Assembly (NCBI GenBank): GCA_048500255.1
Contig: JASNYH010000001.1
Span: forward strand, 1,054,001-1,118,000
Direction: 5' to 3'
Length of the DNA: 64,000 nucleotides
From: JAMHWF01 sp048500255
GTDB lineage: Bacteria; Pseudomonadota; Gammaproteobacteria; Burkholderiales; Burkholderiaceae_C
Shown: in pieces, positions 23,326 to 31,989 of the stretch
Layout of the letters: the number at the start of each line of letters is the position of its first letter
Numbering within the stretch: the first letter of the stretch is position 1
The notes under the pieces: model-generated
The model's input: only the letters and a program-made list of their open reading frames with translations
Databases searched by the model: none
What the model was told of the DNA's origin: nothing
Position numbers and translations under genes: made by a program

Positions 23326-24968
23326 TGGAAGTGACGCCGCACCACCTCGTCGTTGCGCCGGTGCTGCTGCCGCTGGCCACTGCGACGCTGATGCTGCTGC
23401 TCGGCGAAAGCCGTCGCCCGGCGAAGGCGATCGTCAACCTCGCGTCGACGGCCGCCGGCCTCGCGCTGGCCGTCGCGCTGTGGGCCTGGGTCGACGCACG
23501 CGAGGCACCGGCAGCGTTCGGCATCTACCTGCCGGGCAACTGGCCGGTGCCGTTCGGCATCGTGCTCGTCGCCGACCGGCTGTCGACGCTGATGGCGGTG
23601 CTCGCGGGCACCGTCGGCCTGGCCGCGCTGCTCTACGCGACGGCACGCTGGCAGCACGCCGGCGCCTACTTCCACGTGCTGTTCCAGCTGCAGCTGATGG
23701 GCCTGTACGGGGCGTTCCTGACCGCCGACCTGTTCAACCTGTTCGTGTTCTTCGAGGTGATGCTGGCGGCCAGCTACGGCCTGCTGCTGCACGGCGGCGG
23801 CGCGGCGCGCGTGCGCGCGGGGCTGCACTACATCGCGATCAACCTGGTGGCGTCGCTGCTGTTCCTGATCGGCGTGGCCGTGCTCTACGGCGTGACGGGC
23901 ACGCTCAACATGGCCGACATCGCGAACAAGCTGCCTGCGGTACCGGCGAGCGACCGCGGCCTGCTGCACGCCGGCGCGGCGCTGCTGGCCGTCGCCTTCC
24001 TCGCCAAGGCGGCGCTGTGGCCGCTGAACTTCTGGCTGCCGCCCGCCTACGCCGCCGCCAGCGCGCCGGCGGCGGCGCTGTTCGCCGTCCTCACCAAGGT
24101 CGGCGTCTACGCGATCCTGCGGCTGTGGACGCTGTGCTTCCCCGCGACGGCGGGCGCGTCGGCGCAGTTCGGCGCCGACGCGCTGGTGTGGGGCGGCATG
24201 GCGACGCTGGCGTTCGGCTCGATCGGCATGTTCGCGTCGCAGCAGCTGGCGCGGCTGGCGGGCTATGCCATCGTCGCGTCGTCGGGCACGCTGATCGCGG
24301 CGATCGGCTTCGACGCGCCGGCGCTCAGCGGCGGCGCGCTGTTCTACCTCGCAAGCTCGACGCTGGCCGGCTGCGCGCTGTTCCTGCTCGTCGAGCTGCT
24401 CGAGCGCGCGCGCGACGTCGAGCTGGGGCCCCAGCAGATCGACGACGGCTCCGACGCGCTGCCGGCCTTCGCCGACGCCGAGCCGGCGCCCGGCGCCAAC
24501 CTCGACGACGACGAGCAGGCGCTGATCGGCCGCGCGATTCCGGCGTCGCTGGCCTTCCTCGGCGTGGCGTTCGCCGTCTGCGCGCTCGTCGTCGCCGGGC
24601 TGCCGCCGCTGTCGGGCTTCGTCGGCAAGGTGGCGATGATGACGGCGCTGGTCGACGTCGGCGGCCGTGCAGCGTGGACGCTGTTCGCGCTGCTCGTCGT
24701 CTCGGGCCTGCTCGCCGCGCTGGCGCTGGTGCGCGTGGGCATCCGCCACTTCTGGACCACGCAGAACCGCCCGGCGCCGCGCCTGCGCGTGATCGAGACG
24801 CTGCCGATCGGGCTGCTGCTGGCTGCCGCGCTGCTGCTGGTCGCGCACGGCGACCGCGCGCTGCGCTATGCGCGCGCGACCGCCGACGCGCTGCACGAGC
24901 CCAGCGGCTACATCGAGGCGGTGTTCGGCGCACGCACCGTCGGCCGCGCGGCGGAGGCGGAAGAATGA
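23325..24968 (+). CDS. mrpD: Na+/H+ antiporter subunit D
   Basis: NuoN/NuoM-like subunit of the Mrp antiporter. The 547-residue protein has about 14 helices and key motifs such as FNLFVFFEVMLAASYGLLLH and AFLAKAALWPLNFWLPPAYA. Residues around 365-405 form a longer acidic, soluble loop than in many MrpD proteins (DVELGPQQIDDGSDALP and NLDDDEQALIG). It overlaps mrpE by 4 bases. Confidence 0.92.
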   Translation: MEVTPHHLVVAPVLLPLATATLMLLLGESRRPAKAIVNLASTAAGLALAVALWAWVDAREAPAAFGIYLPGNWPVPFGIVLVADRLSTLMAVLAGTVGLAALLYATARWQHAGAYFHVLFQLQLMGLYGAFLTADLFNLFVFFEVMLAASYGLLLHGGGAARVRAGLHYIAINLVASLLFLIGVAVLYGVTGTLNMADIANKLPAVPASDRGLLHAGAALLAVAFLAKAALWPLNFWLPPAYAAASAPAAALFAVLTKVGVYAILRLWTLCFPATAGASAQFGADALVWGGMATLAFGSIGMFASQQLARLAGYAIVASSGTLIAAIGFDAPALSGGALFYLASSTLAGCALFLLVELLERARDVELGPQQIDDGSDALPAFADAEPAPGANLDDDEQALIGRAIPASLAFLGVAFAVCALVVAGLPPLSGFVGKVAMMTALVDVGGRAAWTLFALLVVSGLLAALALVRVGIRHFWTTQNRPAPRLRVIETLPIGLLLAAALLLVAHGDRALRYARATADALHEPSGYIEAVFGARTVGRAAEAEE

Positions 24969-25453
24969 AACGGCTGCTGCCCTCGCCCTGGCTGTCGCTC
25001 GGCATCTTCGGCGGCTGGCTGCTGCTCGTGCGCAGCCTCGGCGCGGGGCACCTGCTGCTGGCCGCGCTGCTGGCCGTCGCGATGCCGCTGGCAATGGCGC
25101 CGCTGCGCCCGGCGCCCGGGCCACTGCGGCACTGGGGCGTGCTCGCGCGGCTGATCCTGCGCGTCGGCCGTGACGTCGTCGTCTCTGCGCTCGACGTCGC
25201 CGGCGGCGTGCTGCGCTCGCACAAGCACCCGCCGCGCGGCAGCTTCGTCGTCGTGCCGCTGGAGCTGCGCGACGCGCATGCGCTGGCCGCGCTGGCGATG
25301 ATCGTCACCGTCGTGCCGGGCACGGTGTGGGCCGAGCTGGCGCCCGACCGCAGCGCGCTGCTGCTGCACGTGTTCGACCTCGACGACGAGGCGCGCTTCC
25401 TCGAGCACTTCAGGAACGACTACGAACGGCCGCTCAAGGAGATCTTCGAGTGA
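24965..25453 (+). CDS. mrpE: Na+/H+ antiporter subunit E
   Basis: Subunit E of the Mrp complex. The 162-residue protein has two hydrophobic segments near the N-terminus (LSLGIFGGWLLLVRSLG, LLLAALLAVAMPLAM) followed by the conserved soluble part VIVTVVPGTVWAELAPDRSA with FDLDDEARF near the end. Its start overlaps the stop of mrpD. A 52-base repeat-like spacer follows before mrpF. Confidence 0.9.
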   Translation: MKRLLPSPWLSLGIFGGWLLLVRSLGAGHLLLAALLAVAMPLAMAPLRPAPGPLRHWGVLARLILRVGRDVVVSALDVAGGVLRSHKHPPRGSFVVVPLELRDAHALAALAMIVTVVPGTVWAELAPDRSALLLHVFDLDDEARFLEHFRNDYERPLKEIFE

Positions 25454-25454
25454 G

Positions 25455-25505
25455 CACCGCACGGCCGCTCCGAAGGTGCTGGCTCCCCAGGGACAAGGGG
25501 GCGCG
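25455..25505. repeat. Short GC-rich intergenic repeat between mrpE and mrpF
   Basis: The core CGGCCGCTCCGAAGG at 25463-25477 recurs at 26129-26143 in the gap between mrpG and the DUF1538 gene, and CGGCCGCTCC recurs in the repeat behind aprA near 36843. In this copy it is followed by GGCTCCCC and GGGGGCGC, which can pair. It appears to be another form of the palindromic intergenic repeats seen in the dsr operon. Confidence 0.45.
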
Positions 25506-25784
25506 ATGAGCCCGCTGCTGTCGACGGCGATCGCAGTCACGCTGGCGCTGTATGCCGCGGCGATGGGCATCGCGTTCGTGCGCCTGATGCGCGGGCCGAC
25601 AGCGCAGGACCGCGTGCTGGCGATGGACTTCATGTACGTCGTCGGCATGCTCGTGATGCTGGTGCTGGCGATCCGCTACGACAGCCGCATGTACTTCGAG
25701 GGCGCGCTGCTGATGGTGCTGTTCGGCTTCGTGGGCTCGGTGGCGCTGGCCAAGTTCCTGCTGCGCGGCGAGGTGATCGAATGA
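25506..25784 (+). CDS. mrpF: Na+/H+ antiporter subunit F
   Basis: The 92-residue protein has three hydrophobic helices and the MrpF stretch FVRLMRGPTAQDRVLAMDFM. I placed the start at 25506 because the family begins with a hydrophobic helix right after the initiator; the frame upstream runs into the intergenic repeat. It overlaps mrpG by 4 bases. Confidence 0.91.
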   Translation: MSPLLSTAIAVTLALYAAAMGIAFVRLMRGPTAQDRVLAMDFMYVVGMLVMLVLAIRYDSRMYFEGALLMVLFGFVGSVALAKFLLRGEVIE

Positions 25785-26122
25785 CGCCGATCGAGTGGAG
25801 CGAAGTCGTCGTCGCGGTGCTGCTGCTGGCCAGCGGCGGCCTGGTGCTGACGGCGGCGCTCGGCCTTGCAAGGCTGCCCGACTTCTTCCTGCGCATGCAC
25901 GCGCCGTCGCTGGCGTCGACCCTGGGGGCGTGGACCGTCACGCTGGCATCGATCGTGCACTTCACGGCGCACGAGGGCGCGCTGTCGCTGCATGCCTGGC
26001 TGATCATCATCGTGCTGTCGATCACGGCGCCGGTCACGACGATCATGCTGGCGCGCGCGGCGCTGTTTCGCCGCCGCCAAGCCGGCGACGCGCTGCCGCC
26101 GTCGCTCGGCGAGCGGCACTAG
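25781..26122 (+). CDS. mrpG: Na+/H+ antiporter subunit G
   Basis: Last subunit of the Mrp complex. The 113-residue protein has three helices and the MrpG signature ALGLARLPDFFLRMHAPSLA followed by STLGAW. It overlaps mrpF by 4 bases. The whole antiporter would exchange cytoplasmic Na+ (possibly K+) for H+ and help maintain pH during sulfuric-acid-forming metabolism; that last point is inference. Confidence 0.92.
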   Translation: MTPIEWSEVVVAVLLLASGGLVLTAALGLARLPDFFLRMHAPSLASTLGAWTVTLASIVHFTAHEGALSLHAWLIIIVLSITAPVTTIMLARAALFRRRQAGDALPPSLGERH

Positions 26123-26151
26123 ATCCCGGCCGCTCCGAAGGGATCCGACCG

Positions 26152-26844
26152 ATGCTCCACTCCGTGCGGACCAAGCTGCCCGGGATCCTGCGCGCCATCG
26201 CGCCGCTGGTGGGCTCGGTCTGCGTCCTGCAGGTGACGCTCGTCCACGCACCGCTGCCGCAGTTCCTGCAGTTCCTCGGCGGGTCGCTGTTCGCCGTCGT
26301 CGGGCTGCTGATGCTGTTCGCGGGCATCGAGCACGGCATCTTGCCGATGGGGCGCTACATCGGCGCCGAGCTGCCCCGCAAGGGCTCGATCGGCTGGATC
26401 GTCGCCGTCGCCGCGGCGATGGGCTTCGCCACGACGGTCGCCGAGCCCGACGTCCTCATCCTGGCGACGCAGGTCGAGGGCATCGCGGGCAGCGAAGTCG
26501 CCGGCGCCGCCCTCGTCTACCTGATCGCCGCCGGCGTGGGCCTGTTCACCGCCGCCGCGCTGGCGCGCATCGCCCACGGCCGCCCGCTGACGCTGCTGCT
26601 GGCCGCCGCGTTCGCACTGATGGCCGCGCTGTCGCTGGTGGCGCCGCCGCAGTTCGTGCCGCTGGCCTACGACGCCGGCAGCGTGACGACCGGCGTGCTC
26701 TCGGGTCCGGTTCTGCTGGCGCTCGGGCTCGGGCTGAGCGCCGTGTTCGCGCGCCACGCGGGCACGCTCGACGGCTTCGGCCTGCTCGGCCTGGCCTCGA
26801 CCGGACCCGTCATCGTGGTGCTGCTCGTCGGGTGGCTGCGGTGA
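26152..26844 (+). CDS. DUF1538 membrane protein, first of a pair
   Basis: A 230-residue membrane protein with about six to seven helices. It has the DUF1538 features: FLGGSLFAVVGLLMLFAGIE, then MGRYIGAELPRKGS and the short conserved ATTVAEPDV motif. The ATG at 26152 lies after GAAGGGATC. It overlaps a second DUF1538 gene by 4 bases and is followed by a PII-like gene. Such paired halves would form an inverted or tandem transporter-like unit. The transported ion is not known from the sequence; sodium or an inorganic-carbon species are options given the Mrp and PII neighbours. Confidence 0.82.
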   Translation: MLHSVRTKLPGILRAIAPLVGSVCVLQVTLVHAPLPQFLQFLGGSLFAVVGLLMLFAGIEHGILPMGRYIGAELPRKGSIGWIVAVAAAMGFATTVAEPDVLILATQVEGIAGSEVAGAALVYLIAAGVGLFTAAALARIAHGRPLTLLLAAAFALMAALSLVAPPQFVPLAYDAGSVTTGVLSGPVLLALGLGLSAVFARHAGTLDGFGLLGLASTGPVIVVLLVGWLR

Positions 26845-27593
26845 TCGAGCCCACCTTTCTCGAGCTGCTCGCCGGCACGGCGCGCAGCGTCGCCGGCGCC
26901 GTGGCGCCGCTGGTCGTGCTGTTCCTCGTCTTCCAGGCGCTGCTGCTGAAGCTGCCGACCCGCGAGGTCGCCCGCATCCTCGGCGGCACGCTGCTGGCCG
27001 CCGCGGGGCTGCTGCTGTTCCTGACCGGCGTGAGCCTGGCCTTCCTGCCGTTCGGCGCGCTGATCGGCCGGGCGATCGCGGCGCTGCCGCACCCCGCGCT
27101 GTTGCTGGCCATCGGGCTCGTCCTCGGCTTCGTCACCACCTGGGGCGAGCCGGCCGTGCGCATCCTCGCCGACCAGGTGGAGGAGGCGTCGGGCGGCTCG
27201 ATCCGCCGCTCGATGGTCGTCGTGACGGTGTGCGTGGGCGTCGCCGTCTCCGTCGGCGTCGGGCTGCTGTGCATCGCCTACGACATCCCCGTCGGCTGGA
27301 TCCTGGTGGCCGGCTATGCGCTCGCGCTGGCGATCATGCGCTCGAGCGACAAGGCCTTCGTCGCGATCGCGGCCGACGCGGGCGGCGTCGCGGCGGGACC
27401 GCTGGCCAACAGCTTCCTGCTGTCGCTGGCGCTGGGCGCCGCGTCGGCGATGGAGGGGCCGGACCTGCTGCTGCGCGGCCTCGGACTGGTGTCGCTCATC
27501 ACGCTGGCGCCGATACTCTCCGTCATGACGCTCGGCCTCGTCGTCCGCCGGCGGACGCGACCGACACCCACCGGAAAGCGAGCTGCACCATGA
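26841..27593 (+). CDS. DUF1538 membrane protein, second of a pair
   Basis: A 250-residue protein of the same family as its upstream neighbour, with the matching elements LGGTLLAAAGLLLFLTGVSL and FVTTWGEPAVRILADQVEEA. The probable start is GTG at 26841, overlapping the upstream stop; an in-frame GTG at 26832 is the alternative. The conserved (A/T)T-E-P-(D/A)-V motif is present in both proteins, consistent with a two-fold related transporter. It overlaps the PII-like gene by 4 bases. Confidence 0.82.
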   Translation: MIEPTFLELLAGTARSVAGAVAPLVVLFLVFQALLLKLPTREVARILGGTLLAAAGLLLFLTGVSLAFLPFGALIGRAIAALPHPALLLAIGLVLGFVTTWGEPAVRILADQVEEASGGSIRRSMVVVTVCVGVAVSVGVGLLCIAYDIPVGWILVAGYALALAIMRSSDKAFVAIAADAGGVAAGPLANSFLLSLALGAASAMEGPDLLLRGLGLVSLITLAPILSVMTLGLVVRRRTRPTPTGKRAAP

Positions 27594-27916
27594 ACACGTC
27601 GCTCATCGTCACCATCGTGCGCAAGGGCTGGGGCAGCACCGTGCTCGACGCCTCGGTCGAGGCCGGCGCGCGCGGCGGCACCGTGCTCGGCGGCCGCGGC
27701 GCCGGCATCAACGAGAAGGAGAAGATCTTCGGCATGTCGATCGAGCCCGAGAAGGAGATCGTGTTCACGCTCGTGCCGTCGCAGCGCGTCGACGTCATCC
27801 TCGACGCCATCGTGCGCGCCGCCGACCTGAACGACGTCGGGCGCGGCATCGCCTTCGTGCTGCCGGTCGACAAGGTCGTCGGCGTCGCGCACTTCCTCGG
27901 CCAGCCGCAGCCCTGA
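27590..27916 (+). CDS. PII-like signal protein
   Basis: A 108-residue protein of the PII fold: LIVTIVRKGWGSTVLDASVE at the N-terminus, GTVLGGRGAGINEKEKIFG where the T-loop would be, and a C-terminal GIAFVLPVDKVVGVAHF strand. It lacks the GlnB T-loop tyrosine signature, so it is not a nitrogen-regulatory GlnB/GlnK. Its overlap with DUF1538 upstream and SLC13 downstream suggests it binds a small ligand such as an adenine nucleotide or bicarbonate and gates one of these transporters. That role is inference. Confidence 0.82.
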   Translation: MNTSLIVTIVRKGWGSTVLDASVEAGARGGTVLGGRGAGINEKEKIFGMSIEPEKEIVFTLVPSQRVDVILDAIVRAADLNDVGRGIAFVLPVDKVVGVAHFLGQPQP

Positions 27917-29319
27917 TGCCGGGCGCCGACCACGCGACGGCGGTGCCGGACCCCGGTGCGGCGCCGCCGCCGGCCGGGCGCCGCGCGATCGTCGTCGTCG
28001 GCGCGCTCGCCGCGGCGGCGGGGCTGCACGCCGTGCTGCCCTTCGAGCCGCCGGTCAACAAGGCGCTGGCGCTGCTGTGCTTCATCGGCGCGCTGTGGCT
28101 GACCGAGGCGCTGCACCTGGCCGTGACGGCGCTGCTCGTTCCCGTCGCCGCGCTGGCGCTCGGCTTCGAGGGCCTGACGACGACGCAGGCCTTCGCGCCG
28201 TTCGCCGACCCGATCATCTTCCTGTTCTTCGGCGGCTTCGCGCTGGCCACCGCGCTGCGCGTGCAGCAGCTCGACCGCAAGATGGCCGTGACGCTGCTCG
28301 CGCTGGCGCGCGGCCATCTCGGCGCCACGGTGCTGCTGCTGTTCGCGGCGACCAACCTGCTGTCGCTGGGCATCAGCAACACGGCGACGGCGGCGATCAT
28401 GCTGCCGCTCGCGCTCGGCCTGCTGGGCGCGCTGGGCGACGCGCAGGGCGAGCGACGCACGCGCGTCTTCGTGATGCTCGGCGTCGCCTACACGGCGAGC
28501 CTGGGCGGCATCGGCACGCTGGTCGGCTCGCCGCCCAACGCGATCGCGGCGCGCGCCGCGGGGATCGACTTCGCCGGCTGGCTGGGCATCGGCATCCCGC
28601 TGATGCTGGTGCTGGTGCCGCTGATGTGGGCGCTGCTGTGGCTGCTGCTGCGGCCGACGCTGTACCGGCGCGTGCGCATCGAGATGCAGACCGTGCCGTG
28701 GAACAGGCCGCGCCGCCTGACGCTGCTCGTCTTCGCGCTCACGGCGCTGGGCTGGGTCTTCGGCGGCGCGCCGCTGCGCGCGATCGGCATCCAGAGCCCC
28801 GACAGCGTCGTCGCGGTGCTGGCCGCCATCGCCGTGGTCGGCCTCGGGCTCGCGAGCTGGGAGCAGGTGCGGCAGCACACCGACTGGGGCGTGCTGCTGC
28901 TGTTCGGCGGCGGCCTGGCGCTGGGCGACGTGCTCGGGCGCTCGGGCGCGTCGCTCGTGCTGGGGCAGCAGCTGGCGCAGGTGCTGCAGGGGGCGCCGCC
29001 GTGGCTCGTGCTGGCCGCGATCGCCGCCTTCATGGTGGTGCTCAGCGAGTTCGCGAGCAACACGGCCGCCGCCGCGCTGCTGGTGCCGGTGTTCGCCGCC
29101 GTGGCCGCGCAGATGGGCCTGCCGACCGAAACGCTGGTCGTGCTGGTGGCGCTGGCCGCGTCGTGCGGCTTCGCGCTGCCGGTGGCCACGCCGCCCAACG
29201 CCATGGTCTATGGCACCGGGCGGGTGCCGCAGCGGCAGATGATCCGCGCCGGCCTGGCGCTCGACGCGCTGTGCGTGCTGGTGCTGATGGCGTGGGGGCT
29301 GCTGACACTGCGGACCTGA
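27916..29319 (+). CDS. SLC13/DASS-family anion permease
   Basis: A 467-residue permease with about 11-12 helices and two re-entrant SNT-type motifs: NLLSLGISNTATAAIMLPLA near residue 155 and SEFASNTAAAALLVPVFAA near residue 380, plus GSPPNAIA and the end motif VATPPNAMVYGTG. The family moves sulfate, dicarboxylates or phosphate with Na+ or H+. In a sulfate-producing cell next to a Na+ antiporter, sulfate or dicarboxylate movement are both plausible. Its ATG overlaps the stop of the PII-like gene. Confidence 0.87.
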   Translation: MPGADHATAVPDPGAAPPPAGRRAIVVVGALAAAAGLHAVLPFEPPVNKALALLCFIGALWLTEALHLAVTALLVPVAALALGFEGLTTTQAFAPFADPIIFLFFGGFALATALRVQQLDRKMAVTLLALARGHLGATVLLLFAATNLLSLGISNTATAAIMLPLALGLLGALGDAQGERRTRVFVMLGVAYTASLGGIGTLVGSPPNAIAARAAGIDFAGWLGIGIPLMLVLVPLMWALLWLLLRPTLYRRVRIEMQTVPWNRPRRLTLLVFALTALGWVFGGAPLRAIGIQSPDSVVAVLAAIAVVGLGLASWEQVRQHTDWGVLLLFGGGLALGDVLGRSGASLVLGQQLAQVLQGAPPWLVLAAIAAFMVVLSEFASNTAAAALLVPVFAAVAAQMGLPTETLVVLVALAASCGFALPVATPPNAMVYGTGRVPQRQMIRAGLALDALCVLVLMAWGLLTLRT

Positions 29320-29392
29320 ACGGCACGAAGCCCGGCGCGCCCCACCGCCTCGATCGCGCCGAGCGGCACGGCGACGCTCATACACTGGAGCA

Positions 29393-29956
29393 ATGGCAAG
29401 CCGATTCCACACCGCGCGCAGCGCCCTCGTGCTGGTCGACTACCAGCAACGCCTGCTGCCGGCCATCGACGGCGCCGAGGCGGTGCTGCGCGACGCGCTG
29501 TTCCTCGCCGGCGTCGCGCGTGCGCTCGGCGTGCCGGTGATCGGCACCGAGCAGAACCCGGCCGGACTCGGCCCCAACGACGAGCGGGTGCGCGCCGCCT
29601 GCGACGCCACCCTCGCCAAGCGCCATTTCGACGGCACGGCCGATGGGCTGGTCGACGCGCTGCGCGCGCAGCGACCCGATGTGGCGCAAGTCGTCGTCGC
29701 CGGCTGCGAGGCGCACGTGTGCCTGCTGCAGACCGCGCTCGGGCTGCGCCGCGCCGGGCTCGACGTTGCCGTCGTGCCCGAGGCCTGCGGCAGCCGACGC
29801 GCCGCCGACAAGGTGCTGGCGATGCAGCGCCTGGCGGCCGAAGGCGTCGCGCTGGTCGGCGCCGAGATGCTCGCCTTCGAGTGGCTGCACAGCTGCGAGC
29901 ACCCGCGCTTTCGCGACGTGCTCGCGCTCGTCAAGCAGCGGCCCGTCGCGTCGTAG
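29393..29956 (+). CDS. Isochorismatase-like cysteine hydrolase
   Basis: A 187-residue cytoplasmic protein of the YcaC/nicotinamidase superfamily. The catalytic triad candidates are Asp in VLVDYQQRLL near residue 15, Lys in LAKRHFDGT near residue 64 and Cys in VVAGCEAHVCLLQTA near residue 104. A conserved TEQNPAGLG segment precedes the Lys. Substrate cannot be told from the sequence. It stands alone between the SLC13 gene and a convergent lipoprotein gene. Confidence 0.85.
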   Translation: MASRFHTARSALVLVDYQQRLLPAIDGAEAVLRDALFLAGVARALGVPVIGTEQNPAGLGPNDERVRAACDATLAKRHFDGTADGLVDALRAQRPDVAQVVVAGCEAHVCLLQTALGLRRAGLDVAVVPEACGSRRAADKVLAMQRLAAEGVALVGAEMLAFEWLHSCEHPRFRDVLALVKQRPVAS

Positions 29957-29996
29957 CGCTGCGAGCGGCGCGCGCGCCGGCGCAGGCCGACCCGCG

Positions 29997-31121
29997 TCAG
30001 CCGGCGACCAGCCCGTCCATGCGCACGACTTCGAAGTCGCGGCCGCGCACCTGGCGCAGCTCGCTCGTCAGCGCGTCGTTGTTCCAGCGTTCGTCGGGCG
30101 TGCCGCTGACGTACCAGTTGCTGCCATTGTCGGCGAGGATCAGGCCGTAGGTCTTCATCGCCTGCAGCAGCGCGCGCGTCTCGCTCGAGAAGTTCGCGGG
30201 GATGACGAAGCTCGCCTTCAGCCGCACGCGCAGGCCCATCGGCGGGCGCGTGGCGCTGGTGTCGCTGCTCGCCCAGTGCGTGGCCGGCGGCACGTAAGCG
30301 CGGCGCGTGCGCGCCGCGGTGAAGCGCAGCGCATGGCGGATGCCGCCGGGCCCGAGCGCCGCCTCGTCGTAGCGCGCAAGGCCGGGAAAGATGGGCAGGC
30401 CGGCGGCGTCGGCGCTGGTCCAGCCGGGTTGGCCGCCGGGGCGCACGGTGTTGCTGTCGAGGTGGAAGACGGCTCCGCAGTCGGCACTCCACGAGCCGTC
30501 GGCGTTGCGGAAGGCGCGCGCGAGCTCGTACAGGCGGTCGTTGTCGCGGTCGATCACGATGACGTGGCGGTCGCCCGTGCTCGCCGCGCCGCCTTCGACC
30601 GGCGCGTCGGCCGGCACCGGATACGGCCCGGCGTCGCTCTCGTCGCCGTAGGCGGTCCAGTGGATCGTGACGCGCGCCTGCGAGCCGGCGACGACGACGT
30701 ACGGAATGCCGATCGGCCCGCCGCCGTAGAGGCCGGCGCCGAAGTCGGGATGCAGGCCCGTGTCGAGGCCGATGCTCGCGATCAGCGTCGCCGATGCCGG
30801 GTCGACGGGCGCGGCGGAGATGTCGGTGTTCCACGCATTGTCGGCCGGGAACGGCCGTGCACCGTTGAGCGCCGCTCCGGCGCCGAGCGAGGCGACGCTG
30901 AAGTCGGTGGTCGACGCGCCGGCGGGCGCGGCCGGCGGATCGATCGAAGCGCCGCTGCCGCTGCCGCTGCCGCTGCCGGTGCCGGTGTCGGCTGCCGACC
31001 CCGCGCCGGCCGCACCGCCTCCGCCGCATCCCACGACGCTGGCCGCGGCCAGCGCGCCGAGCACGACGCGCCGACGGTCGAAGGCAACGGCGGTCGCGCC
31101 GCGGCTCGTGGATCGCTGCAT
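29997..31121 (-). CDS. Secreted lipoprotein of unknown function
   Basis: A 374-residue protein with an RR-containing signal (FDRRRVVLGALAAASVVGC) whose lipobox VVGC predicts a lipid-anchored N-terminus, followed by a Gly/Ser/Thr-rich linker of about 35 residues with repeated GSGS. The rest has the composition of a secreted beta-rich protein (FPADNAWNTDISAAPVD, GGGPIGIPYVVVAG, WYVSGTPDERWNNDA). I do not recognise the family. I chose the ATG at 31121 because it directly precedes the signal peptide. Confidence 0.75.
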   Translation of the reverse strand: MQRSTSRGATAVAFDRRRVVLGALAAASVVGCGGGGAAGAGSAADTGTGSGSGSGSGASIDPPAAPAGASTTDFSVASLGAGAALNGARPFPADNAWNTDISAAPVDPASATLIASIGLDTGLHPDFGAGLYGGGPIGIPYVVVAGSQARVTIHWTAYGDESDAGPYPVPADAPVEGGAASTGDRHVIVIDRDNDRLYELARAFRNADGSWSADCGAVFHLDSNTVRPGGQPGWTSADAAGLPIFPGLARYDEAALGPGGIRHALRFTAARTRRAYVPPATHWASSDTSATRPPMGLRVRLKASFVIPANFSSETRALLQAMKTYGLILADNGSNWYVSGTPDERWNNDALTSELRQVRGRDFEVVRMDGLVAG

Positions 31122-31204
31122 GCGCCGATTCTCGGGCGCCGCGCTGCGACCGGGTGTGAGCGGCAGGTAACGACGGCGGCGAGTTGCTGCGGCGCGCCGC
31201 GACC

Positions 31205-31441
31205 TCAGGCCCGGTCGCGCAGCCCCTGGTCGTTGCCCTGCTCCTTGGCGCAGTGCGCGCAGCAGTAGAGGCGCGAGCCGACCTGCGAGCCGTGGCCGAC
31301 GATCTTGCAGCCGCAATGGGCGCAGGTCGGCGCGCAGGCGTGGATCGCGCACTCGAAGCTGTCGAAGGTGCGCGTGCTGCCGTCCATCGTCACCTGGAAC
31401 GCGCGGTCGTAATCATTGCCGCAGACATCGCAGCGGGCCAT
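31205..31441 (-). CDS. Small cysteine-rich, probably zinc-binding protein
   Basis: A 78-residue protein with 11 cysteines in CxxC-type groups: CDVCGNDY at the N-terminus, FECAIHACAPTCAHCGCK in the middle, and LYCCAHCAKEQG near the end. It resembles metallothionein- or zinc-ribbon-like small proteins. The start at 31441 has GGAGAACGTC upstream on the minus strand. It is 23 bases downstream of the CBS gene and probably co-transcribed with it. Metal identity is not determinable here. Confidence 0.75.
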   Translation of the reverse strand: MARCDVCGNDYDRAFQVTMDGSTRTFDSFECAIHACAPTCAHCGCKIVGHGSQVGSRLYCCAHCAKEQGNDQGLRDRA

Positions 31442-31464
31442 GACGTTCTCCTCTGCGGCTGCCG

Positions 31465-31899
31465 CTAGTGGGCGGTCTGCGAATGCGCACCGCCCGGCCG
31501 CGAGATGCCGGCCAGCGCATGGCCGGCCTGCTCGTCTTCGCTGCGCGCCAGATCGCCCGTCGACAGGATGCCGACGAGCCTCTTGTCGCGGTTGACCACC
31601 GGCAGGCGGTGCACCTGGATGTCGCCCATGTTCTGCGCCACGACCTCCATGTCTTCGTCGTCGAAGCAGTACTTGACCTCGTGCGTCATCACGTCGCGTA
31701 CCGTGCAGTCGGGGCCGCGGCCCTGGCCGACGGCGCGCACGGCGATGTCGCGATCGGTGACCATGCCGACCAGGCGGTCGCCGTCGGCGACCGGCAGCAC
31801 GCCGATGTCGTGCTCTCCCATCATCCGCGCCGCCTCGCGGATCGTCGTCTCGGGGTGTGCCAGGCACACGTCGTTGCTCATCGCTTCGTGCACTCTCAT
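31465..31899 (-). CDS. Two-CBS-domain protein
   Basis: A 144-residue protein with two CBS repeats: MRVHEAMSNDVCLAHPETTI then IGVLPVADGDRLVGMVTDRD, and CTVRDVMTHEVKYCFDDEDM then HRLPVVNRDKRLVGILSTGD. CBS pairs bind adenine nucleotides and sense energy state. I placed the start at 31899, where AGGAGAACCCC precedes the ATG. Stand-alone CBS proteins of this size are common stress or energy-sensing accessories; the partner is unknown. Confidence 0.88.
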   Translation of the reverse strand: MRVHEAMSNDVCLAHPETTIREAARMMGEHDIGVLPVADGDRLVGMVTDRDIAVRAVGQGRGPDCTVRDVMTHEVKYCFDDEDMEVVAQNMGDIQVHRLPVVNRDKRLVGILSTGDLARSEDEQAGHALAGISRPGGAHSQTAH

Positions 31900-31989
31900 G
31901 GGGTTCTCCTGTTTGCCGGGAGCGCAAGCCGCCGGGCGGCGACCCGCAGCCCCGTTCGGTGTTCGGGGCAACCGCCGTACCCGTCGCCG

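Noticed and set aside
27590..27916. Calling the PII-like gene glnB or glnK.
   Set aside because: The T-loop lacks the GlnB/GlnK tyrosine signature and there is no amtB nearby; the neighbours are DUF1538 and SLC13 genes.
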